The notes below the pieces were generated by a model. It saw nothing but the letters and a program-made list of their open reading frames with translations. It was not told the DNA's origin and did not search any database. The position numbers were made by a program, and so were the translations under genes. Shown here in pieces: positions 26,736 through 34,279 of a stretch of 64,000 nucleotides of DNA. The stretch's first letter is position 1; every line of letters begins with the position of its first letter. The stretch is from Parapedobacter indicus (GTDB lineage: Bacteria; Bacteroidota; Bacteroidia; Sphingobacteriales; Sphingobacteriaceae): NCBI RefSeq assembly GCF_900113765.1, contig NZ_FOQO01000002.1, positions 372,001-436,000 of the forward strand. The letters run 5' to 3'.

Positions 26736-27341
26736 TTAGCCACAAAACCCTACTTCGCGAGCAAACCCGAATTTTATCGTGCATCCCGTATAATAGTTAC
26801 CAAGACGTTTGCGCAGCACCTTTAATGCTTTGGAAATATGCTTTTCAACCGCCTTTTCGGTCACTCCCAATTCCTGCGCAATTTGTTTGTTCGTATAATC
26901 GTCGTCGCGACTGAGACGGAAGACGAGTTGGCATTTTGGGGGAAGGCTATTAACGGTTTGTTCTAATTGTTGCTGGAGATATGCCAGATCGAAACTGGCT
27001 TTATCGTCGCTCACCGGCGGCCACAGCGACCCCAATTCGACACGCAACGTGTTCTCCCGCATGCGTTTCGCCCGGCGATTAATAATCTCAAACTTAACGG
27101 CTACCGCCAAATAATTCTCAAACGAGGCTTTTAACGTAAACGTCTCGCGTTTACGCCAAAGATTCAGAAAGATATCTTGCACCACTTCCTCGGCTTCCGG
27201 CATACTTCCCAATCGTTTAGCGGCCACGACAAGCAGCTTGTTCCAAAACCGATCGTAAATGAGCTTAAACGCATTGGAGTCACCTGCTTGCAGCAACGAA
27301 GCTAATTGTTGATCAGTCAAGATTGCGTAGTCTCTCTTCAC
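26736..27341 (-). CDS. ECF-type RNA polymerase sigma factor of the pectin-type locus
   Basis: A 201-residue sigma factor that should drive the downstream FecR/SusCD/glycosidase operon. Region 2 is FKLIYDRFWNKLLVVAAKRL with EAEEVVQDIFLNLWRKR, and region 4 is CQLVFRLSRDDDYTNKQIAQ with VTEKAVEKHISKALKVLRKR. The only suitable start is GTG at 27341 (reading MKRDYAILTDQQLASLLQAG); no ATG lies nearby in frame. It resembles the sigma factor at 4350-4925 over both regions, so the two sigma/FecR/STN-SusC cassettes share an ancestor. The C-terminal tail after LGNYYTG is extra compared with that paralogue. Confidence 0.93.
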   Translation of the reverse strand: MKRDYAILTDQQLASLLQAGDSNAFKLIYDRFWNKLLVVAAKRLGSMPEAEEVVQDIFLNLWRKRETFTLKASFENYLAVAVKFEIINRRAKRMRENTLRVELGSLWPPVSDDKASFDLAYLQQQLEQTVNSLPPKCQLVFRLSRDDDYTNKQIAQELGVTEKAVEKHISKALKVLRKRLGNYYTGCTIKFGFAREVGFCG

Positions 27342-27391
27342 GACTACGAAGGTAAGGATATTTCCGTGTTTGAGGAATCTCTCCCGTGCAG

Positions 27392-27604
27392 CTATTTCCG
27401 GCGCGGAACCAGCACTAGCACCACACCAGCTACTAAGATCACGCCCCCTACATAAGGCGGCCAGTTGACCTGTTCTTTTTTATCTGCCGAAATCTCCAAT
27501 GCTCCAATATCAACCACCTTTTCTTCACGTGTAAATGAAAAGCCAGTCCATACCAGCATGACGATGCCGATGATGATCAAGATAATTCCGATTGTCCTTG
27601 CCAT
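27392..27604 (-). CDS. small two-helix membrane protein
   Basis: A 70-residue protein with membrane helices at residues 4-22 (TIGIILIIIGIVMLVWTGF) and 50-66 (YVGGVILVAGVVLVLVP), ending in RRK, which suggests cytoplasmic ends. The linker (KVVDIGALEISADKKEQVNW) would lie outside. Similar short proteins occur widely in Bacteroidota and Proteobacteria, but no function is recognised. It is 51 bp upstream of the sigma gene and 76 bp downstream of the DUF1080 gene on the same strand. Confidence 0.7.
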   Translation of the reverse strand: MARTIGIILIIIGIVMLVWTGFSFTREEKVVDIGALEISADKKEQVNWPPYVGGVILVAGVVLVLVPRRK

Positions 27605-27679
27605 TTGATTACTGTTTGTTTGGAGTAATCAACAATGACAATCGGAAAATGTTTGGTTGGTTAGCCAACCGAAGGCAGG

Positions 27680-28681
27680 TTATTTCGCCGGTGTTATCGT
27701 TATTTTCCGGAATTCAACTCCCGTATGATCTCCCTGTATGTAAATCGGCCCAGGCTCCCCTTCATGACTGTCCAGCGCACCGCCGGTAATTCCGGGGATT
27801 TCCTGGTTACTGATAATTGTTTTGCCATTGGCCACTATGGTGACCATGCGGCCCCGCAGGGTGATTTCATATCTATTCCACTCATTTGGACCCAACGTTG
27901 CCATTTCACTGGGCGTCAAGAAACCATACACGCCTCCGAAATAATGCGACCCGGGATGCCTGTCTTTCGGGGAATCTTCAATCTGCACCTCATAACGTCC
28001 ACGCAAATAAATACCCGAATTGGCTCCTTCTTTATAACGGAATTCGGCCACCAGTTTAAAATCCTCAAATTGCTGCTCGCTGATGAGGTTGGCTCCGCTT
28101 TCTTTATTGATCAATATACCGTCTTCAACCACCCATTGACTATTATCACCGGAAGTTTTCCACCCGGTTAGGTCCTTCCCGTTGAACAGGTCGATCGGTT
28201 CGCCCCACGTTGCATCGCCCGTTCTAACCAGATAAGGCGCTTTAACTCCAGTAAAGTTGAATGTATTTCCTTTGTTGGTTGTGATTGTACCGGTTATCCC
28301 ATCTCCTTCCAGCTTCCCTTCAACGGTAAACAATCCGCCGCCGCCTTCCCACTGTGGTGGAATCTGGAATGAAAACACTCCGTCTTTTAGCGTAATATGG
28401 GAGACTGGGCGGCTACTTCCCGCATCGGCGACAAAGGCACCGACTAACACATCGAAACCCGACAAATCGACTTCCAACCAGGAAGGAACTTCTTTGCCGT
28501 CTTTATCTACGGTGATATCCCACCGCCCGATCACCCCTTCCGCTTCCTCGGGCACGACCTGTGTCGCCGCGTTATGTATCTCTTCTTCCTGTTTCTGCGT
28601 TGAAGTTTCGTTATTGCACGACATCATGCCCATTGTCAACAGACCGATCAAGGGGCCATATTTTGCACATTGTTTCAGCAT
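27680..28681 (-). CDS. DUF1080 (3-keto-disaccharide hydrolase-type) lipoprotein
   Basis: A 333-residue lipoprotein: the leader MLKQCAKYGPLIGLLTMGMM is followed by a lipobox with Cys22 (SCNNETS). Residues 45-150 form a separate beta domain (GVIGRWDITVDKDGKEVPSW, GDGITGTITTNKGNTFNF). The C-terminal DUF1080 jelly roll begins at IDLFNGKDLTGWKTSGDNSQ and continues with FKLVAEFRYKEGANSGIYLR and YEVQIEDSPKDRHPGSHYFG. Members of this family cleave 3-keto-glycosides or bind glycans in the periplasm. It is monocistronic here, but the sugar dehydrogenase and isomerases in the 35.7-41.0 kb locus could feed or use the same 3-keto sugars. Confidence 0.85.
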   Translation of the reverse strand: MLKQCAKYGPLIGLLTMGMMSCNNETSTQKQEEEIHNAATQVVPEEAEGVIGRWDITVDKDGKEVPSWLEVDLSGFDVLVGAFVADAGSSRPVSHITLKDGVFSFQIPPQWEGGGGLFTVEGKLEGDGITGTITTNKGNTFNFTGVKAPYLVRTGDATWGEPIDLFNGKDLTGWKTSGDNSQWVVEDGILINKESGANLISEQQFEDFKLVAEFRYKEGANSGIYLRGRYEVQIEDSPKDRHPGSHYFGGVYGFLTPSEMATLGPNEWNRYEITLRGRMVTIVANGKTIISNQEIPGITGGALDSHEGEPGPIYIQGDHTGVEFRKITITPAK

Positions 28682-28709
28682 ATCTATAGGTTTAATTCAT
28701 ATCAGGGTG

Positions 28710-29129
28710 CTAATCTACAAAATTTCCAGTACCTAACGCGACGATTCGATCAAACTCCTCTTGCTTAAGCGGCATAACCGATAAGCGCCCCTGACGAACC
28801 AGTGCGATATCCTGAAGCAGCGGATCGGCTTTAATCGTTTCAAGTGTAACCGGCTTCTTCAAGGTTTCTACCGGAGCCAGATCCACTACCACCCACCGCT
28901 CATCAGCAGTGGTGGGGTCTTGGTAGTATTCCTTGACGACTTTGGCAATCCCTACCACTTCCTTACCCTCGTTGCTGTGATAAAACAACACCAGATCGCC
29001 CTTTTTCATGGCTTGCAGCGTATTACGTGCCTGATAGTTGCGCACCCCGTCCCAAAAAGTCTGTTTGTCCTTGAGAAACTTCTCCCAACTGTATTTGAAA
29101 GGTTCTGATTTAACTAAGAAATGATTCAT
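28710..29129 (-). CDS. EVE-domain protein
   Basis: A 139-residue single EVE domain, a PUA-like fold that in known members reads modified bases in DNA or RNA. Seen are NHFLVKSEPFKYSWEKFLKD, FWDGVRNYQARNTLQAMKKG, DLVLFYHSNEGKEVVGIAKV and a C-terminal LVRQGRLSVMPLKQEEFDRI. ATG at 29129 is chosen because it gives the conserved start MNHFLVKSEP, whereas the open frame to 29216 would overlap GldC. The aromatic W and F of the putative base pocket are present. It lies alone between GldC and the DUF1080 gene, and no restriction or defence gene is adjacent. Confidence 0.88.
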   Translation of the reverse strand: MNHFLVKSEPFKYSWEKFLKDKQTFWDGVRNYQARNTLQAMKKGDLVLFYHSNEGKEVVGIAKVVKEYYQDPTTADERWVVVDLAPVETLKKPVTLETIKADPLLQDIALVRQGRLSVMPLKQEEFDRIVALGTGNFVD

Positions 29130-29167
29130 TGTTTTACTTTTTTGCGGTTCTGCAAATTTGCGTCTTG

Positions 29168-29518
29168 CTAATTCTGCTTTTGGGTTACTTCCATCTTTTC
29201 TGCAAAATGATCGCAATAGTCGCGCAGGTCGCCGATCACAGCCTTTGCCATTTCGTCGTCGCCCGAAGCCCGGACAAACGTATCGCCCAAAGTCTGCAAA
29301 GTTTCATAGAAAAACCTTTTCATTTCATCCAACGGCATATCCTTCGTCCATAAATCGATACGCAGCGAGTTTTTATAATTGTGATCCCACAAGGCTAAAA
29401 ACAATGCTTTTGCAGGCAGCGCTTCCTTATTCTCCCCGTCGGTAGATTCCCAGGTAATGCTATCCGGTACGTTATTGTCGTCCAGTTCGATCGTTAGTTT
29501 TATTTCTGCTTTTTTCAT
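29168..29518 (-). CDS. gldC: gliding motility protein GldC
   Basis: A 116-residue cytoplasmic protein that matches GldC of gliding Bacteroidota, with the conserved block LRIDLWTKDMPLDEMKRFFY and the ending DLRDYCDHFAEKM. The N-terminus (KAEIKLTIELDDNNVPDSIT) matches as well. GldC accompanies the GldB/gliding system in flavobacteria and is widely kept in Bacteroidota, including non-gliding ones; its biochemical role is unknown. No other gld gene is in the window, so gliding cannot be inferred from it. Confidence 0.85.
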   Translation of the reverse strand: MKKAEIKLTIELDDNNVPDSITWESTDGENKEALPAKALFLALWDHNYKNSLRIDLWTKDMPLDEMKRFFYETLQTLGDTFVRASGDDEMAKAVIGDLRDYCDHFAEKMEVTQKQN

Positions 29519-29620
29519 CCTATTAAATTTGTTTTTATCGGCGATGAAGCTGTCATGATTTAATTATTTCTCTGAGTGATTTTTGAAAATAATGACGGTT
29601 TCATATTTCGTTTTTTTAAA

Positions 29621-29869
29621 TCACCATGCTCTCAATATCCAGATCGCCAACACCACAAACACCACGAAAATCCCTTCTGCAATCCATACACGTTTCAGGT
29701 CACGCAACATCAGCCTGAAAAACTGGTCAGCCACCACCAAGACCAACAAAAGTAAGAAAATCCAGCCAATGGTACCGATAGCAATCGCATCCGTGATAAC
29801 CTGCGCCAGCAGCCAGGTCATCAGTAGCGCAGACGTGATATTCAACGGGGTGATTCTCAGCTTCTTCAT
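29621..29869 (-). CDS. small integral membrane protein coupled to the DEAD-box helicase gene
   Basis: An 82-residue protein that is mostly hydrophobic, with about three helices (ITSALLMTWLLAQVITDAIA, IGWIFLLLLVLVVADQFF, GIFVVFVVLAIWILRAW) separated by a positive loop RLMLRDLKRVW. Its ATG overlaps the stop of the helicase by 4 bases (ATGA type), so the two are translated together. No family function is recognised. The coupling is likely a transcript arrangement rather than proof of a shared job. Confidence 0.7.
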   Translation of the reverse strand: MKKLRITPLNITSALLMTWLLAQVITDAIAIGTIGWIFLLLLVLVVADQFFRLMLRDLKRVWIAEGIFVVFVVLAIWILRAW

Positions 29870-31203
29870 TGTTTCTTTCTACTCCGGTTCGAATTGCGGG
29901 CTGAACCACTGCGTTTTTTATCGTTACGCCCCCGTTTACTCGTTTTTTGGTTAGCTACTTTCTTTTCATGGAACGCCCCCTTGAATTCCGGATCATCTTT
30001 CCTTTTCTGTGCGTCGATTTCGCGTGCCAGGGCCTGCCGCTCTTCGAAATCCGTTTTTTCAACAAATACGCCTTCGGGAATATCCACCCTAGGAATTTGC
30101 TGGCGGATCAATTTTTCGATTTTCCGGATGTAATATTCCTCCGCGGGGTTGCAGAAAGTGATGGCATCACCTTTTTGGGATGCCCTGCCTGTGCGGCCGA
30201 TCCGGTGCACATAATCTTCGATCACAATCGGCACATCGAAGTTGATCACATGGCTGACATTACTGACATCTAGCCCCCGCGCGGCGACATCGGTCGCTAC
30301 CAATATCCGGATGGCCCCGTCTTTAAACGCTTGAATGGAATTGATCCGCGTGTTCTGCCCTTTGTTTGCATGGATTACCCGTACGCTTTCCGCACCATAC
30401 CTACGTTCGAGGAAATGAAAAACATTATCCGCCACGGTTTTGGTTTTGCAGAATATAATCAGCCGGTTTAATGTGTCGTCGTCTTTTAACAGGTATTGCA
30501 GCAGATTGATCTTAGTTTTTAAATTGGGTACGTAGTAAAGCGCTTGTGTGACCGTCTGTGCCGGCGTCGCCTGTTCTGTCACTTCCACAACGGTAGGAAA
30601 GGCCAGGAAATCGCCTGCGATCTTATGCACCAATTCGCTCATGGTCGCCGAAAACAACAAATTCTGCCGTTTACGCGGAACCACTTCCAATATACGATGC
30701 AATTTCCCGATAAATCCCATATCCATCATCTTGTCCGCCTCGTCCATCACCAAGACATTCAGGGACTTGGTCACGAGGTGGCCGGCAAGATAGAGGTCTA
30801 AAAATCTTCCGGGTGTAGCAACGAGAATGTCTACCCCCTTTTCCAATTCCGATAGCTGGGTTTTGGGCCCCAATCCGCCGTACAGTACCACCGTACGCAA
30901 ATCGGTATAGGTCGCGAACAAGCGGATATTCTCCTCGATTTGCAAGGCCAGTTCGCGGGTAGGCGAAAGGATGAGTGCCCGGGCATCTTTTCCCTGCGCA
31001 TATTTCAGCTTCATTAGGATAGGCAACACAAAGGCGGCGGTTTTGCCCGTACCCGTTTGTGCAATGCCCATTACATCCTGCCCGGCCAGTATCGGCGGAA
31101 TGGCTTTTTGCTGGATTGGGGTGGGATTTGTGTAACCTGCTTCCTCAATCGCACTAAGGATCTGTTTATTAAACTTAAAATCCGCAAAGGTCTTCCGCTC
31201 CAT
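29866..31203 (-). CDS. DEAD-box ATP-dependent RNA helicase (RhlE-like)
   Basis: A 445-residue RNA helicase for ribosome assembly or RNA turnover. Motifs in order: Q motif (TNPTPIQQKAIP), Walker A (AQTGTGKT), PTRELALQ, DEAD in VLVMDEADKM, SAT in LFSATMS, and the second RecA domain with ARGLDVSNVSHVINFDVP and HRIGRTGRA. The C-terminal tail after residue 410 is basic (KTSKRGRNDKKRSGSARNSN), typical of RhlE-like helicases that bind RNA loosely. ATG at 31203 (MERKTFADFKF) is preferred over the frame start at 31266 because a TATCTTTG box lies 4 bases before it and the extra residues are not family-like. Confidence 0.95.
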   Translation of the reverse strand: MERKTFADFKFNKQILSAIEEAGYTNPTPIQQKAIPPILAGQDVMGIAQTGTGKTAAFVLPILMKLKYAQGKDARALILSPTRELALQIEENIRLFATYTDLRTVVLYGGLGPKTQLSELEKGVDILVATPGRFLDLYLAGHLVTKSLNVLVMDEADKMMDMGFIGKLHRILEVVPRKRQNLLFSATMSELVHKIAGDFLAFPTVVEVTEQATPAQTVTQALYYVPNLKTKINLLQYLLKDDDTLNRLIIFCKTKTVADNVFHFLERRYGAESVRVIHANKGQNTRINSIQAFKDGAIRILVATDVAARGLDVSNVSHVINFDVPIVIEDYVHRIGRTGRASQKGDAITFCNPAEEYYIRKIEKLIRQQIPRVDIPEGVFVEKTDFEERQALAREIDAQKRKDDPEFKGAFHEKKVANQKTSKRGRNDKKRSGSARNSNRSRKKQ

Positions 31204-31207
31204 TGGG

Positions 31208-31215
31208 CAAAGATA
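31208..31215 (-). promoter_or_regulatory. -7 box TATCTTTG next to the helicase start codon
   Basis: The minus strand reads TTTG, 19 bases, TATCTTTG, 4 bases, ATG. This is a full -33/-7 match to the Bacteroidota consensus and supports the start at 31203 with a near-leaderless mRNA. Confidence 0.6.
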
Positions 31216-31278
31216 AGAAAACGAAGCCACGCCCCAAATGATGCAATGTTTACTACCTTTGAACAATCACCACTGACA

Positions 31279-32580
31279 TCACTTCCGGTAATCGACAAGT
31301 GTCACACTCTTCCGTGAATTTTCGGGAAATTTAATCCGGTTGATTTCCTGGATGGAGGCAAACACAATCCTAGGGCTTACCCGTAGTTTGGCCCGGAAAC
31401 GATCTTTGATTTTGAGTAGCAGATCTTCCGAAGCACGTTCCACTCCGACCTTCACCGTGATTTCGTCTTCGCCGAACTCATCCGACGAGATTTCAACCAC
31501 ATAATTTTCCACCTCCTCAAAGTCGTTCAACAAATCGAACAGCACGGGCGGATAAAGTGTCGTCCCTTTGTATTTGACCATTTGGTTTTTGCGACCGATA
31601 ACGGGTCCGAGCCGTAGGGTGGTGCGCCCACATGCACAGGGCTCGTAATACGGCTGCACAATATCACCGGTCTTGAACCGCAATAAAGGCATCCCTTCCA
31701 CACCCAACGTCGTAATCACCAGTTCGCCGGACTGCCCTTCCGGCACAGGATTACCATCGTTATCCACAAACTCGGTGATGATCAATGCCGGATGGTGGTG
31801 CCCTCCGACCCCTTGTTCGCATTCCGTGAATGCTGTGGCCATTTCGGTAGAAGCATAGGTAGAGAACAACTGGATATCCCAATGACGTCGGATGCGCTGC
31901 CCCAACGCATTGAAGGTAAAATCGGGAGTGCGCAATGGCTCTCCGATGCAGAGTGCTTTTTTGACGCTGCTCTTTCGATAATCAATGCCGTTGGCTTCGG
32001 CAAATTCGATCATCTTAAGCAAAAACGACGGCACACAAACCAACGCATCGGGCTGCACCCGGGCGATGGTATCCCACTGCAATTCGGGCACACCCGATCC
32101 GACCCGTACGATACCGATACCCGCCTTACGCGCGCCGAGGAAATAAGCTAATCCCGCCATGAAGCGGCGGTCGATGGTCGTAGTAAGCTGTAACGATTGT
32201 CCCCTTTGCAATCCCATGCATTGATACGACAATGCCTCATTGTAAGCAAGCCGATCCAAATCTCCATCGGTTAAGGCCAGGAGCACCGGATCACCCGATG
32301 TGCCGGACGTAGTCACATAGTCGGCTACCTGGGTGGTATCTACACAGCGGAAGGCCGGATTATGATCTTGCAGGTCTGCCTTGGTGGTCATTGGGATCCG
32401 CGTTAGGTCCTCCAGAAAACGGATCGCCCTGATATCGATACGATGATTTTTAAACAACGTCTGATAATAAACAGAATGGCTTTGAAGATACGCCAACAAC
32501 TGTTGCAGTTTCTCCTCCTGAAACTGCTTAATCGTGCCCCTATCTGCTGTCTCGATTGCTGGTATCATTTTTTCACGCAT
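31279..32580 (-). CDS. PaaK-like adenylate-forming acid ligase of the pigment cluster
   Basis: A 433-residue cytoplasmic enzyme of the phenylacetate-CoA ligase branch of the ANL superfamily. ATP-binding loop YVTTSGTSGDPVLLALTDGD (about residues 90-110), the later motif FSTYASTEMATAFTECEQG, GELVITTLGVEGMPLLRFKT with GDI, and the C-terminal lid (GRKNQMVKYKGTTLYPPVLF) are all seen. In flexirubin and aryl-polyene clusters such enzymes activate the aryl acid starter (coumarate from tyrosine ammonia-lyase) for loading on CoA or ACP. It directly follows the C45-type acyltransferase gene (32581) on the same strand, part of the left arm of the pigment cluster. Start ATG at 32580, alternative at 32568. 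Confidence 0.82.
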   Translation of the reverse strand: MREKMIPAIETADRGTIKQFQEEKLQQLLAYLQSHSVYYQTLFKNHRIDIRAIRFLEDLTRIPMTTKADLQDHNPAFRCVDTTQVADYVTTSGTSGDPVLLALTDGDLDRLAYNEALSYQCMGLQRGQSLQLTTTIDRRFMAGLAYFLGARKAGIGIVRVGSGVPELQWDTIARVQPDALVCVPSFLLKMIEFAEANGIDYRKSSVKKALCIGEPLRTPDFTFNALGQRIRRHWDIQLFSTYASTEMATAFTECEQGVGGHHHPALIITEFVDNDGNPVPEGQSGELVITTLGVEGMPLLRFKTGDIVQPYYEPCACGRTTLRLGPVIGRKNQMVKYKGTTLYPPVLFDLLNDFEEVENYVVEISSDEFGEDEITVKVGVERASEDLLLKIKDRFRAKLRVSPRIVFASIQEINRIKFPENSRKSVTLVDYRK

Positions 32581-34245
32581 TCATTTACTCCGTCGTACAC
32601 ACTGTCTAATTCGTTTCTCAATCAACCGGCGGTCCGGCTCCGTCGTGACTTCCTTACCGATCGCCGCCCGGAAATAATGCAACGCCTCTGTATGCTGCCC
32701 GTGCCTTCTGTAGTATTCGCCCACCAAAAAATGAGCTTTCCAGAAATCCGGATTGCGTGCAATGAAACCGGTTAATAGCGTATCGGCCATCTGCTCACCG
32801 TTTTCTACAGCGGCCTCCAAGGTACGTGTTTGGTGCCGAAATATTTCATAATTCTTAAAGGCGTCGGTATAGACAAAGGAATCCGCTGGGATGCGAAGAC
32901 CCGCTTCGTCTACCGGCAATGCGATGGAAAGCGTATCCATGCGTGAAAATATGGTTTTTAAGTCGTACGCTACAAATGCACCCAGTTGATACGGATTAGC
33001 AGAAACCCAAAGCAACCGGTCTTCGGGCTGAAAGATGACTGCGTGATGGGCCAAAAGCTGATTAATGGCTTTTTCATTTCCATATCCCAGTTTGACATTG
33101 TCAATCCCCGAACGGTTGCGCAGTATAGCAGCCGCCAACGGAGGAGTGAGTGGAGGTGCCGAGGTAATAAGCTGATTGATACGCTTGAATCGGTATGTGG
33201 AATGACTTTCCTTCAATTGCTGCAGGTTGTTTTTATCCCCATCATAAGCCTGGCTTTGAAAATGATTAGCACAGATCAGCAAATCCGCATTATTCTCCAC
33301 TTCATAGACGCCGAATTTCTTCGGCGACACCTCGATCAACACGGCTTTCTGATCGGCCGCGCTGCCTACCATGATCGATTCCGACACAAACACCTCGCGT
33401 TGTTCGGCAATGCGGATGGCCTCATCAATCGTCCCGGCATATTGCAGAATTTCACGGGCGACCAGCGATATCGGTGTCTTGGCTTTATGGGGTAAATCGG
33501 ATTTGCCAGCATTGATGGTTACGGTCAGTCCTTTCTCATTCATGCCCGATACCGCACCTACCATACCTGCCCAGGTAACCATCGCGTGTTTGTACCCCCG
33601 GTCGGGATGGATGAAGCTCACCACTTTCTCCTCAGAAAATGCGTCGCCCACATAAAAATCGAAGTTCCGGCCGATTAATAGTTTTCCATCAGCCGTATGT
33701 GGTCCCCACGCGGCAAACGAAGTACAGCCTACGAGCGCCAAATCCCGCAGTGCATGTCCGATATCATGAGCACCGTGAAAATACAGCAGCCGTTTGTAAG
33801 GCGGTGCGATAAAATCATACGTATCGGAGGCCGAGCGCGAGAGCCCGTAAATCTCCGTTTGGTATTCAGCCGGCACGTAGTCGGTTAACCGGCGATTGAA
33901 AAACTTCAGGAATCCGCGTAATAACCATTGGCGAAACCGCGAAGGCACCAACTCCCGGATCTGGGAAACAAACGCTGCTTCCTGCTGGTCAAGTAGTTCT
34001 TTGGTAAGGATTCCATTGGTCAACCCCCTTTCCAGCGGTTCGCCCGATACATACAATTCCCAAATACCCTGGTCGTTTCTATGCAGCCTTCCGTGGGGCA
34101 TGGTATAAAAATCGGCGGATACCGTTTCACGTTTCCCAACCTGATCCGTATACGATGCCATTGTGGGCAATCGCTGGGCACCACCACAAGCTGTAAGCAA
34201 CAGTGAGGAGCATCCTACGAGAAGCGTATAGATTCTTTGCCTCAT
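32581..34245 (-). CDS. C45-family autoproteolytic NTN acyltransferase/hydrolase lipoprotein with TPR-like tail
   Basis: A 554-residue lipoprotein: the leader IYTLLVGCSSLLLTACGGAQ has a lipobox Cys20. The NTN-hydrolase domain of the acyl-CoA:6-APA acyltransferase type starts at Cys174 in LVGCTSFAAWGPHTADGK, the expected self-cleavage site and nucleophile, followed by LIGRNFDFYVG, GMVGAVSGMNEKGLTVTINA and FVSESIMVGSAADQKAVLIE. The C-terminal 90 residues (FWKAHFLVGEYYRRHGQHTE, ALHYFRAAIG) form a TPR-like unit. It lies 3 kb left of the halogenase-like gene side in the pigment arm. A role in forming or trimming an acyl bond of the pigment outside the cytoplasm is inferred, not shown. Confidence 0.82.
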   Translation of the reverse strand: MRQRIYTLLVGCSSLLLTACGGAQRLPTMASYTDQVGKRETVSADFYTMPHGRLHRNDQGIWELYVSGEPLERGLTNGILTKELLDQQEAAFVSQIRELVPSRFRQWLLRGFLKFFNRRLTDYVPAEYQTEIYGLSRSASDTYDFIAPPYKRLLYFHGAHDIGHALRDLALVGCTSFAAWGPHTADGKLLIGRNFDFYVGDAFSEEKVVSFIHPDRGYKHAMVTWAGMVGAVSGMNEKGLTVTINAGKSDLPHKAKTPISLVAREILQYAGTIDEAIRIAEQREVFVSESIMVGSAADQKAVLIEVSPKKFGVYEVENNADLLICANHFQSQAYDGDKNNLQQLKESHSTYRFKRINQLITSAPPLTPPLAAAILRNRSGIDNVKLGYGNEKAINQLLAHHAVIFQPEDRLLWVSANPYQLGAFVAYDLKTIFSRMDTLSIALPVDEAGLRIPADSFVYTDAFKNYEIFRHQTRTLEAAVENGEQMADTLLTGFIARNPDFWKAHFLVGEYYRRHGQHTEALHYFRAAIGKEVTTEPDRRLIEKRIRQCVRRSK

Positions 34246-34279
34246 GACATACGGCTTAGCGCACGATTATACCGAAAGC

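Noticed and set aside
28710..29129. EVE-domain protein as part of a DNA modification or defence island
   Set aside because: Neighbours are GldC and a DUF1080 lipoprotein; no restriction, methylase or McrBC-like gene is seen.
31279..32580. PaaK-like ligase as part of phenylacetate catabolism
   Set aside because: No paaABCDE ring-oxidation genes are present, and the gene sits beside a C45 acyltransferase and a halogenase-like gene, so a pigment role fits better.
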